Shown piece after piece: positions 1 through 5,262 of a stretch of 5,262 bases of DNA. This stretch comes from Oscillospiraceae bacterium (GTDB lineage: Bacteria > Bacillota_A > Clostridia > Oscillospirales > Oscillospiraceae), in NCBI GenBank assembly GCA_017455225.1, contig JAFTBL010000224.1, positions 1-5,262 on the forward strand, written 5' to 3'. Under the pieces are notes generated by a model. That model ran no database searches, had not been told where the DNA came from, and was given only the letters and a program-made list of their open reading frames with translations. The position numbers and the translations under genes were made by a program. Each line of letters starts with the position of its first letter. Positions within the stretch are counted from its first letter, which is position 1.

Positions 1-128
1 CGGATGGTGACCAGAGAAACGTGGAACTCCCTGCTCAGTGCGTGGACGTTCACCCGCCCTTCACGCCGCAGCAGCAGTCCGATCTGCTCCTGCCGCTCCA
101 CAATGCTCTTATTTGCTTTTCTGCTCAT
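1..128 (-). CDS. DeoR-type transcriptional regulator, N-terminal HTH (partial)
   Basis: Only the first 42 codons are present; the gene continues past the left edge. The ATG at 128-126 has a strong Shine-Dalgarno site (AGGAGGG) 7 bases upstream. The peptide shows the DeoR-type winged-helix pattern: an early R-x-E-x-I-x-L-L-L helix (residues 12-20), then R-E-G-R-V-N-V, then L-S-R-E-F-H-V-S followed by T-I-R, where the recognition helix begins (about residues 31-43). DeoR proteins are usually about 250 residues, with a C-terminal domain related to sugar-phosphate isomerases that binds an effector. That domain lies outside the window, so the effector is unknown. The gene is the third in the same direction after the aminotransferase and amidohydrolase, 63 bases from the latter. 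It probably regulates this operon (inference). A GntR or other HTH family is less likely given the short N-terminus and the V-x-V-x-x-L-S spacing. Confidence 0.8.
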   Translation of the reverse strand, partial: MSRKANKSIVERQEQIGLLLRREGRVNVHALSREFHVSLVTI

Positions 129-135
129 GTGGAAA

Positions 136-142
136 CCCTCCT
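136..142 (-). promoter_or_regulatory. Ribosome binding site of the DeoR-type gene
   Basis: On the minus strand this reads AGGAGGG, a near-perfect match to the anti-Shine-Dalgarno sequence, 7 bases before the ATG at 128. It fixes the start of the regulator gene. I see no convincing promoter in the 63 bases between the amidohydrolase stop and this gene, so cotranscription with the upstream genes is the simplest reading. Confidence 0.75.
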
Positions 143-191
143 GTACAGAACAACTTCCGTTTTCAGTCTTATGCAGGGCAGGAACATGCCG

Positions 192-1997
192 TCAGCAATC
201 CGCTGCGGCGCCCCGGCGGAGGACGCGGCCGGCACGCCCGCCGGTGAGGCGGCCGTTTTCCATGGCGGGCACGCCGTTGACCAGCACCGTGTCAAACCCC
301 GTCGCCCGGGCGGTGGGATCGGTAAAGGAACGGGGCACCTCCATGCCCTCCCAGTCGAAGATCACCACGTCGGCCCAGGCGCCCTCCCGGAGCACGCCGC
401 GGCCTGCAAGGCGCATGATCTGTGCGGGCAGGCCGGTGATTTTGTGTATGGCCTGCTCCAGCGTCAAAAGTCCGCTCTTGCGCACCATGCGCAGCAAAAA
501 CACGGGGAACATGGTGTAGGCGTTGGGCGGGCAGCCATAGCCCATGATGTTCCGTCCGGCGGGAACCGTCTCGTCAAACACCGGGGAGTCCGTCATGGGA
601 ACGCCGCGCCCGTGGCACAGCAGACGCTCCGCCGCCATATACTCCCGCTTGTCGCGGCACAGCGCCCACGTGACGTCGGGATCGCTGACCACCACGTCGA
701 ACAGCACGTCCAGACAGTTTTCGTAGATCATGTCGGTGATGCGGCCGGGAGCGCGTTGGCGCGTCAGCTCCAGCAGCGTTTTGCCCACCACGTCCTTGTC
801 CCGGCAGCGCTGGAACACGTAGGTGTCCGACCAATAGGGGTCCGTGGCGGGCACCACCATGCCGATCTTCAGCCTGCCGGAGTTGAAGAACTTTTTATAC
901 CGCTGACGAAACGCCGGATCCTTCAGTGCCTCCACGATGCGTTTTTCGTCCGCCTGGGCGGCAAACTCACCGTCAAACACCATGCTGCGGGTCAGATTGT
1001 CCGTGACCCGGCACTCGGAGGCAAGGCTCCATTCATCCGGCAGAAGGTCGAAATAGAGGTCTGCCCCCTGAGCCACCGGCTCGTCGATCAGCTCGCGCAG
1101 GCTCTCGTCCACAAGGGCGTTCTCCAGCGTCTGGGAATGGGGCTGGGGCACGATGTAGGAGCTGGTCAGGTGGGAGAACAGGAAGCGTAGGCCCGGATAC
1201 TGCACGGCATAGTCCGAAAACTCCTTCAGGCCGTGGTAGCGCCCGGTGATGACCTCCCCCGGCCAGCCGTTGTATATGCCGTAATACGTCCGCCCGTCGC
1301 CGGAGGGCCACTGGTTCTGATGGTGCCGGGTGTGCGCTGTGACCAGGGAGCCGCGCCGCTGCAGCAGGGCAAGGAGCGCGTTGATCTCCTCCGGCGATGC
1401 GTGGTGACCGGGCACGCCCGCGTCAAAGCTGAGGGACATGCCGAAGGCGCCGGCGTCCAGTGCCTCGGTCAAAAGCGCCTGCTCCGCCTCAATCTCCTCC
1501 GGTGCGGAAGGGCGCGCCCAATCGCAGCCCAGCACGCCGCCCCGGATGGAATTGTGAGGCACAAGGGGCACGTAGTTGGCGGCCACGCCCAGCCGTTCCA
1601 TCGCGGCAAGCCATTCAGAAAAGGTCTTCCACGTAAAGTCGATCTCCTCCAGATGGTTGTAGGCAGTATACTGCCGCCGGTAGTCCTCCCGGGGCATGGG
1701 GGCGTTGCCGATGCCGCAGTTGCCGCCCACGAAGGTGGTAACGCCCTGCACCAGCAGGCTGTAGCAGCCCGGCGACAGCGGCAGGGAGACGTCGGCGTGG
1801 CTGTGGATGTCCACGAAGCCGGGACAGCACACCCGCCCGCAGGCGTCGATGACCCGCTTGGCCGGGCGGGCGCAGGCGCCCTCGCACACAAGGGCGATCC
1901 GGCCGTCCTTCACGCCGACGGCGCCCGAAAAGGCCGGGCGCCCCGTTCCGTCGATCACCGAGGCATTGACGATCAAAATATCCAACAGATCCGACAT
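192..1997 (-). CDS. D-aminoacylase-type amidohydrolase (N-acyl-D-amino-acid deacylase family)
   Basis: This 601-residue protein belongs to the amidohydrolase superfamily, whose D-aminoacylase branch hydrolyses N-acyl-D-amino acids to a D-amino acid and a carboxylate in the cytoplasm using zinc. The order of features fits: an N-terminal beta-sandwich strand with D-G-R-I; P-G-F-V-D-I-H-S-H-A-D (His65, His67, Asp69); V-Q-G-V-T-T then G-G-N-C-G with Cys94; His222 in A-H-T-R; His276 in F-S-H-L; and Asp470 in M-T-D-S-P as the likely catalytic aspartate. In the characterised Alcaligenes faecalis enzyme the matching residues are His67, His69, Cys96, His220, His250 and Asp366. The C-terminus has the usual L-T-L-E-Q-A-I, L-P-A, G-x-x-A-D-V-V-I-F-D and V-L-V-N-G-V elements. 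It is longer than the roughly 480-residue reference, with extra residues between His222 and His276 and between His276 and Asp470. The ATG at 1997 has only a weak, distant GGAG (14 bases). It follows the aminotransferase by 23 bases. The exact substrate is unknown; a dihydropyrimidinase-like role is less likely because the D-aminoacylase-type Cys replaces the carboxylated lysine. Confidence 0.9.
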   Translation of the reverse strand: MSDLLDILIVNASVIDGTGRPAFSGAVGVKDGRIALVCEGACARPAKRVIDACGRVCCPGFVDIHSHADVSLPLSPGCYSLLVQGVTTFVGGNCGIGNAPMPREDYRRQYTAYNHLEEIDFTWKTFSEWLAAMERLGVAANYVPLVPHNSIRGGVLGCDWARPSAPEEIEAEQALLTEALDAGAFGMSLSFDAGVPGHHASPEEINALLALLQRRGSLVTAHTRHHQNQWPSGDGRTYYGIYNGWPGEVITGRYHGLKEFSDYAVQYPGLRFLFSHLTSSYIVPQPHSQTLENALVDESLRELIDEPVAQGADLYFDLLPDEWSLASECRVTDNLTRSMVFDGEFAAQADEKRIVEALKDPAFRQRYKKFFNSGRLKIGMVVPATDPYWSDTYVFQRCRDKDVVGKTLLELTRQRAPGRITDMIYENCLDVLFDVVVSDPDVTWALCRDKREYMAAERLLCHGRGVPMTDSPVFDETVPAGRNIMGYGCPPNAYTMFPVFLLRMVRKSGLLTLEQAIHKITGLPAQIMRLAGRGVLREGAWADVVIFDWEGMEVPRSFTDPTARATGFDTVLVNGVPAMENGRLTGGRAGRVLRRGAAADC

Positions 1998-2020
1998 AGC
2001 CGTGTTCCAATCTCCGTCCG

Positions 2021-3307
2021 TTAGTTCTTCATCTCAGCCAGCGTATCCTCCGCCGCCTGGAACAGCCCGTCGATGTCCGCCTTGGTATGGGAATAGGTCA
2101 GGCACAGGCGCTTGACGTCGGAGGCGACGATATAGTAGCCCCGCTTCACAAGCCCCTTGCGGAACGCCACGGCCTTGGCCATATCCGACCGGGCCACGTC
2201 GTCCTGACAGCGGAACGGGCCCTTGGCAAACAGCGGGATGCTGATGGAGCCGTAGCCCACCATTTCCGCCTCGTAGCCCATGCGCTGGAAGATCTCGTTC
2301 ATGCCGCGGCGGAGATAGTCGCCCAGCTCGGCCAGATATGCGTGCACGTGATCCCGCTCCAAAATCTCCATGGTTTTGATGCACGCCGCCATAGAGAAGG
2401 GACTGCCGTTGAAGGTGCCGCCATAGGCAACGGTGCCGTTTTCAGCGGTGCTGAACAGATCCATGTACTTGGCAGGCCCCGCCACCACGGCGATGGGATA
2501 GGTGTTGCCGATGGCCTTGCCCAGCGTGCACAGGTCTGGCGTTACGCCGCAGATGCCCTGGTAGCCGTGCATGCCGACCCGCAGGCCGGTGATGACCTCG
2601 TCAAAGATCAGCAGGATGCCGTTTTCGTCGCACAGCCGCCGCAAGCCGCGAAGGAACTCATCCTCCATGACGACGCAGCCCAGATTATAGGCGATGGGCT
2701 CCACGATGATGGCTGCGATCTGCTCGGGATTGGCCTTGATCTTGGACTCCACGTCCTCCAGATCGTTGAAGCGGCACACCAGCGTCTGATCCACCGCGCT
2801 GTCCAGCATGCCGGAGGAGCCCAGGTCGCGGGTGTACATCTTTTCCTTCTGCCCGTAGATGTTCCGCAGCACGTAGTCGTGCCAGCCGTGATAGCCGCCC
2901 TGAAACTTGATGATCTTTGTCCGGCCGGTGACGGCGCGGGAAAGGCGGATGGCATGATAGGTGGCCTCGGAGCCGCAGGTGGAAAACAGTGACTTTTCCG
3001 CGCAGGGAATGTTCTTGGCGATCAGCTCCGCCAGCTTTACCTCGTACTCCGTGACGCCCAGACCGATGAGGTCGCAGTCCCGGATGGCCTCGATGACCGC
3101 CTCATCCACCTCGTCATAGCGGTGCCCCAGGATGCAGGACGCCCACACGCCGTTGCAGTCCACGTAGCGCTTGCCGTCCATGTCCCAGAGGTAGGCGCCC
3201 TTCGCCGTCCGCCAGCCGAAGCTGGGCTGGAATTCCCGCACGCCGGAATTGATGCCGCCGGGGATCACCCGTTTGGCCCGCTCCATCAGTTCAATGCTTT
3301 TTGACAT
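2021..3307 (-). CDS. Class III PLP-dependent aminotransferase / aminomutase (glutamate-1-semialdehyde aminomutase-like)
   Basis: This 428-residue protein is a fold-type I, class III PLP enzyme that moves amino groups. Diagnostic parts in order are P-G-G-I-N-S-G-V-R (residues 16-24, typical of the glutamate-1-semialdehyde aminomutase branch); C-G-S-E-A-T (111-116), which binds the PLP phosphate; G-G-Y-H-G-W-H (137-143); F-D-E-V (235-238), with Asp236 pairing with the pyridine nitrogen; G-K-A-I-G (263-267), with Lys264 as the Schiff-base lysine; and G-T-F-N-G-S-P (297-303). The length fits the family. The ATG at 3307 is chosen because GGAGGAGG lies 5 bases upstream and because homology begins just after it; the frame stays open upstream to 3553 without conserved content. 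It is first in the minus-strand operon. With a deacylase next and no haem genes in view, true hemL is unlikely. The same branch includes D-phenylglycine aminotransferase and related racemases, so an enzyme acting on an unusual or D-amino acid is plausible (inference). Confidence 0.9.
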   Translation of the reverse strand: MSKSIELMERAKRVIPGGINSGVREFQPSFGWRTAKGAYLWDMDGKRYVDCNGVWASCILGHRYDEVDEAVIEAIRDCDLIGLGVTEYEVKLAELIAKNIPCAEKSLFSTCGSEATYHAIRLSRAVTGRTKIIKFQGGYHGWHDYVLRNIYGQKEKMYTRDLGSSGMLDSAVDQTLVCRFNDLEDVESKIKANPEQIAAIIVEPIAYNLGCVVMEDEFLRGLRRLCDENGILLIFDEVITGLRVGMHGYQGICGVTPDLCTLGKAIGNTYPIAVVAGPAKYMDLFSTAENGTVAYGGTFNGSPFSMAACIKTMEILERDHVHAYLAELGDYLRRGMNEIFQRMGYEAEMVGYGSISIPLFAKGPFRCQDDVARSDMAKAVAFRKGLVKRGYYIVASDVKRLCLTYSHTKADIDGLFQAAEDTLAEMKN

Positions 3308-3312
3308 GTTAT

Positions 3313-3320
3313 CCTCCTCC
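3313..3320 (-). promoter_or_regulatory. Ribosome binding site of the aminotransferase gene
   Basis: Minus-strand GGAGGAGG ends 5 bases before the ATG at 3307. It decides this start over the in-frame ATG at 3358 and over longer upstream extensions, neither of which has a Shine-Dalgarno site. Confidence 0.8.
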
Positions 3321-3342
3321 GGATCGGCAGTTCCACCGACCC
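3321..3342 (-). promoter_or_regulatory. Stem-loop next to the aminotransferase Shine-Dalgarno site (possible operator or leader hairpin)
   Basis: On the minus strand GGGTCGG, an 8-base loop and CCGATCC form a 7-bp stem with one G-U wobble when transcribed. The 3' arm directly touches the GGAGGAGG ribosome site. It could be a protein-binding dyad, for example for the DeoR-type regulator, or a leader hairpin that affects translation. The stem is short and may be chance in GC-rich DNA. Confidence 0.3.
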
Positions 3343-3351
3343 AATTTAATA

Positions 3352-3380
3352 TGTTCATTTTAGGAAAAGTGTGGTACAAT
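3352..3380 (+). promoter_or_regulatory. Sigma-70/SigA-type promoter for the acyltransferase gene
   Basis: The -10 element TACAAT (3375-3380) matches TATAAT at five of six positions. It is preceded by TG at 3372-3373 with one spacer base, giving an extended -10. A weak -35 (TGTTCA, 3352-3357, three of six matches) sits 17 bases upstream. Transcription would begin near 3387 and give a leader of about 75 bases. The site lies in an AT-richer patch inside GC-rich DNA, which supports a real promoter. The minus-strand promoter for the opposing operon must lie in the same region, but I could not assign it; a TATTAA near 3348 on that strand lacks a good -35. Confidence 0.6.
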
Positions 3381-3383
3381 GAT

Positions 3384-3406
3384 CCTGCCGTGATGGTGAC
3401 GACAGG
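3384..3406 (+). promoter_or_regulatory. Inverted repeat at the predicted start of the acyltransferase transcript
   Basis: CCTGCCGT (3384-3391) and ACGACAGG (3399-3406) are inverted around a 7-base centre, with seven of eight positions pairing. The repeat starts 4 bases after the -10 element, so it overlaps the predicted transcription start. A repressor bound here would block transcription; in RNA it would form a 5' hairpin. The binding protein is unknown. Confidence 0.35.
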
Positions 3407-3447
3407 CGAATGCGAACAGAAAAACACAGGACGCCGGCCGCAGCGGC

Positions 3448-3454
3448 AAAGGAG
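3448..3454 (+). promoter_or_regulatory. Ribosome binding site of the acyltransferase gene
   Basis: AAAGGAG lies 7 bases before the ATG at 3462 but only 1 base before the in-frame ATG at 3456. Normal spacing therefore selects 3462 as the start. Confidence 0.7.
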
Positions 3455-3461
3455 AATGGAA

Positions 3462-4685
3462 ATGAAAGACAGGCTGACACTGGAAACGCTGATGCGGGAG
3501 GTGGGCTGTTCCCAATATCCCCGGCGGTGGAACGACATTTTTGACGAGGCCATGGCCGCATACGACCGGGACGGGTGTGAGGTAGTGAAGCCGGAATTCT
3601 ATGAGCGGCTGAACGAAAAATACGGCTGCTTCAACGAGTGCGGCTTCGCCTTCCGGCAGGCGGCGGAGCGGGCCAGGGACGACGAGCTGCTGTGCCGGTT
3701 CCTGGTGCTGCTGTCCATGGCGCTGCAGGACAAAGCCCACAAGGCTGAGGATCTGCAGGAGTTCCGGCGCCCCGTCACACCGCCGGGCAAGGACCCCGCG
3801 GCCTATGAGATGGCGACGGCGCTGGCGCAGTGCTCGCAATATGAGGCGTGCGCGGCGGAGCTGCGATCCAAGGGCATCCCCGACCGCTATATCAACGCGG
3901 TGCTGAGCAACGCGGCAAAAGGCGTAATGAATTATATCTGGCGTCACGACGGCGCCATCGGCTACGATATCCTGTCGTGGGGACAGCTGTATATGCAGTG
4001 TGAGCTGTTCCCCATCGGTCGTCTGGAAATGCAGTTTTTTGCCAAGTGCAAGGCGCAGGTCACGGTGCTGCAGAATGAGGCCGGCGAAACCGTGCCTCTG
4101 GCAAACGAGCTTGCCGTACACAGAAGCGGCGTGGCCTTGGGCTCGCTCCACGCGGAGGACGAGGCCGGCTCGTGGATCGCCCGGGTGGAGGAGGACGAAA
4201 CCGGCTGGACGGGGCATCCCTTCGGCAGCGACGGCCTCGTGCAGCGGGAGACGGTGACTCTCCCCAAATCGGCGTGGAAAAAGGTGCTGGAGACCGGCGA
4301 CCCCGTCATCAGCGTCCACATCCCCCCCACCGGCAAGCTGACGAAGGAGCTGATCGACGACACGATCCGCGAGACAAAGGAGTTTGCCGCGGCGTACTTC
4401 CCGGATTTCCGGTACAAGGCGTTCATGTGCCACTCGTGGCTGATGTCACCCCAACTGGACACGCTGCTGGGCGCCGGGACCAACATCGTGCAGTTCTCCC
4501 GCCGGTTCCGCCGCGTCACGGGGAAAAGCCGCGCCGAGGACGTGTTCAGCTTCGTATTCTTGAAGCCGGACATGAATTTTGAGCTGCGGGAGCTGCCTGA
4601 AAACACCACGCTGGAGCGGGCGCTGAAGCGCTTCTATCTGGACGGGAACGCGCTGTATGAGATGTACGGCTACTTCTTCGCGTAG
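3462..4685 (+). CDS. GNAT-like acyltransferase, NAT_N plus GNAT_C domain type
   Basis: This 407-residue protein resembles a Firmicutes family annotated as 'acyltransferase domain-containing protein', with an N-terminal helical domain (about residues 5-155) and a C-terminal GNAT-like domain (about 160-405). I recognise it from the overall pattern: W-x-x-x-F-D-E-A-M near 23-31; the helical stretch L-L-C-R-F-L-V-L-L-S-M-A-L (77-88); P-I-G-R-L-E-M-Q-F (184-192); V-H-I-P-P-T-G-K-L (285-293); Y-F-P-D-F (312-316); and C-H-S-W-L-M-S-P-Q-L (323-332). The GNAT fold suggests acyl transfer from acyl-CoA or a similar donor, but I know of no proven substrate and no catalytic residue can be assigned. There is no signal peptide, so it is probably cytoplasmic. 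It is transcribed divergently from the aminotransferase-deacylase operon across 154 bases, has its own promoter, and ends at a strong hairpin 26 bases past the stop. Codon use resembles its neighbours. Family call fairly sure; function open. Confidence 0.75.
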   Translation: MKDRLTLETLMREVGCSQYPRRWNDIFDEAMAAYDRDGCEVVKPEFYERLNEKYGCFNECGFAFRQAAERARDDELLCRFLVLLSMALQDKAHKAEDLQEFRRPVTPPGKDPAAYEMATALAQCSQYEACAAELRSKGIPDRYINAVLSNAAKGVMNYIWRHDGAIGYDILSWGQLYMQCELFPIGRLEMQFFAKCKAQVTVLQNEAGETVPLANELAVHRSGVALGSLHAEDEAGSWIARVEEDETGWTGHPFGSDGLVQRETVTLPKSAWKKVLETGDPVISVHIPPTGKLTKELIDDTIRETKEFAAAYFPDFRYKAFMCHSWLMSPQLDTLLGAGTNIVQFSRRFRRVTGKSRAEDVFSFVFLKPDMNFELRELPENTTLERALKRFYLDGNALYEMYGYFFA

Positions 4686-4711
4686 AAACGCAGAAAAGTA
4701 AAGACATATCC

Positions 4712-4742
4712 GCGGGGAGCTGTCGCGCAGACAGCTCCCCGC
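4712..4742 (+). terminator. Rho-independent terminator between convergent genes
   Basis: GCGGGGAGCTGTC (4712-4724) and GACAGCTCCCCGC (4730-4742) form a perfect 13-bp stem with a 5-base loop, followed by TGTTTTAC. It lies 26 bases after the acyltransferase stop and 18 bases beyond the stop of the convergent TIM-barrel gene. The T tract is short (four T) and favours termination of plus-strand transcription. On the minus strand the hairpin is not followed directly by a T run, so termination there is less sure. Confidence 0.85.
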
Positions 4743-4758
4743 TGTTTTACTGTCTGCG
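4726..4758. repeat. Second inverted repeat overlapping the terminator
   Basis: CGCAGACAG (4726-4734) and CTGTCTGCG (4750-4758) are perfect 9-base inverted repeats separated by 15 bases. The left arm shares GACAG with the right arm of the terminator stem, so the two hairpins cannot form together. In a minus-strand transcript this hairpin begins two bases after the TIM-barrel stop codon and would form before the 13-bp stem. Confidence 0.6.
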
Positions 4759-4760
4759 GA

Positions 4761-5262
4761 TCAGTCCGTCCCGGTGATGGCCTTCCCCAGCTCCACGTAG
4801 AACCGGTGCAAAACGGGAAGCATATCCTTTTCCAGCTCCGGGAAGCGCAGCCAATACGGATTGGAGAGCTCAAAGCTGAAGGCCCCCTCAAAGCCGATGT
4901 CCCGCAGCGCCTGTCCGATCCGATACCAGTCGCCCTTTCCGGAGCCCGGGAACATATGCTGGTCGCGGATCAGATCCGTGTCCTGAATGTGCAGGACGCG
5001 GAGATACTTCTTGCCCAGCTTGTAGATCATTTCCACAGGGTCCTGTCCGGCGACCTGCGCATGCCCCGTGTCAAGGCACGCCACGAACCGGTCGGAGCCG
5101 GTAGAATCAATATAGTCGATGAGGTCGTCCGCGCCGGAGCAGCCGCATCTGTCCATCCGCCCCAGCGTGTGGTCGGCAATGAAGGCGTTCTCGATGGCCA
5201 GCCGGACGTCGTATTCCTCCAGCCAGGGCTTCAGGAATGCAAAAAACTCCATGTTGCAGCGC
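4761..5262 (-). CDS. Sugar-phosphate isomerase/epimerase-type TIM barrel (partial, C-terminal part)
   Basis: The frame is open to the right edge, so the true start lies outside; the ATG at 5252 is internal, because the codons before it (R-C-N) continue a helix typical of the family. About 167 residues are present, roughly the C-terminal 60% of a 270-290-residue xylose-isomerase-like (AP endonuclease 2 superfamily) barrel. Counting from the internal Met, likely metal ligands and active-site residues are Glu21 in L-A-I-E-N, Asp61 and His64 in C-L-D-T-G-H-A, His88 in V-L-H-I-Q-D, and Glu128 in S-F-E-L. The P-G-S-G-K-G-D-W motif (102-109) is the usual loop before the last strands. Relatives isomerise or epimerise sugars, sugar acids or inositol derivatives using a divalent metal; the substrate here is unknown. 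It ends 75 bases from the convergent acyltransferase gene, so it is a separate transcription unit entering from the right. Confidence 0.85.
   Translation of the reverse strand, partial: RCNMEFFAFLKPWLEEYDVRLAIENAFIADHTLGRMDRCGCSGADDLIDYIDSTGSDRFVACLDTGHAQVAGQDPVEMIYKLGKKYLRVLHIQDTDLIRDQHMFPGSGKGDWYRIGQALRDIGFEGAFSFELSNPYWLRFPELEKDMLPVLHRFYVELGKAITGTD

Noticed and set aside
177..190. Short palindrome GGCA-6-TGCC between the amidohydrolase and the DeoR-type gene, with a GGAAC-ATGCCG string resembling GGAAC-TGCCG near 3325-3334 on the minus strand
   Set aside because: The arms are only 4 bases and the similarity needs a one-base gap; too weak to call a shared operator without comparative data.
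21..1190. Long open frame on the plus strand (389 codons) opposite the amidohydrolase
   Set aside because: Rich in His, Gly, Ala and Arg with no recognisable motif; it mirrors the GC-rich third positions of the well-supported amidohydrolase on the other strand.
2087..2992. Plus-strand open frame opposite the aminotransferase
   Set aside because: Shadow of a gene with complete PLP motifs; no ribosome site and no family-like content.
3249..3461. Earlier in-frame starts for the acyltransferase (3249, 3393, 3456)
   Set aside because: 3249 lies inside the opposing gene and upstream of the promoter, 3393 has no ribosome site, and 3456 is only one base from AAAGGAG; 3462 has 7-base spacing.
3308..3553. 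N-terminal extension of the aminotransferase up to 3553 or to the ATG at 3358
   Set aside because: The extension would overlap the divergent gene and its promoter, has no Shine-Dalgarno site and does not look like the family; 3307 has GGAGGAGG at good spacing.
3360..4433. Long open frame on the minus strand (357 codons) opposite the acyltransferase
   Set aside because: It has low-complexity Arg/Leu/His/Gln composition and no Shine-Dalgarno site, and it lies wholly opposite a frame with recognisable family motifs.
1..5262. Search for CRISPR repeats, transposases, terminal inverted repeats, tRNA genes or phage genes
   Set aside because: Nothing of these kinds was seen; all space is taken by five genes and short gaps, none over 300 bases.

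Overview
The window is about 60% GC by eye and densely coded. It has strong Shine-Dalgarno sites of the GGAGG type and short gaps between genes. This style, together with protein families typical of high-GC anaerobic Firmicutes (Clostridia, for example Oscillospiraceae-like gut bacteria), suggests a chromosomal segment from such an organism. That taxonomic call is inference; no rRNA or marker gene is present. I see no tRNA, rRNA, CRISPR array, transposase, phage gene or attachment site.

Layout. On the minus strand, read from about 3307 down to 1, lie three genes that probably form one operon. The first is a class III PLP-dependent aminotransferase of the glutamate-1-semialdehyde aminomutase type (3307-2021). 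Next, 23 bases further on, is a large D-aminoacylase-type amidohydrolase (1997-192). Last, after 63 bases, is the N-terminal helix-turn-helix of a DeoR-type regulator (128-1), which runs off the left edge. A 154-base divergent region (3308-3461) separates this operon from a plus-strand gene (3462-4685). That gene encodes a two-domain GNAT-like acyltransferase of a family without a well-established function. Its transcript ends in a strong hairpin (4712-4742). Beyond it, convergent on the minus strand, is the C-terminal part of a sugar-phosphate isomerase/epimerase-type TIM barrel (5262-4761), which enters from the right edge.

How the genes may work together (inference). The amidohydrolase would remove the acyl group from an N-acyl amino compound, probably with D configuration. 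The aminotransferase or aminomutase would then move or remove the freed amino group. The DeoR-type protein would control the operon in response to a small metabolite, in this family often a phosphorylated sugar. The TIM-barrel protein suggests that a sugar or sugar acid is handled nearby. The divergent acyltransferase could run chemistry opposite to the deacylase or act on a related substrate. None of the substrates can be fixed from sequence alone. The region looks like a small, poorly characterised accessory catabolic locus rather than a defence or mobile system.
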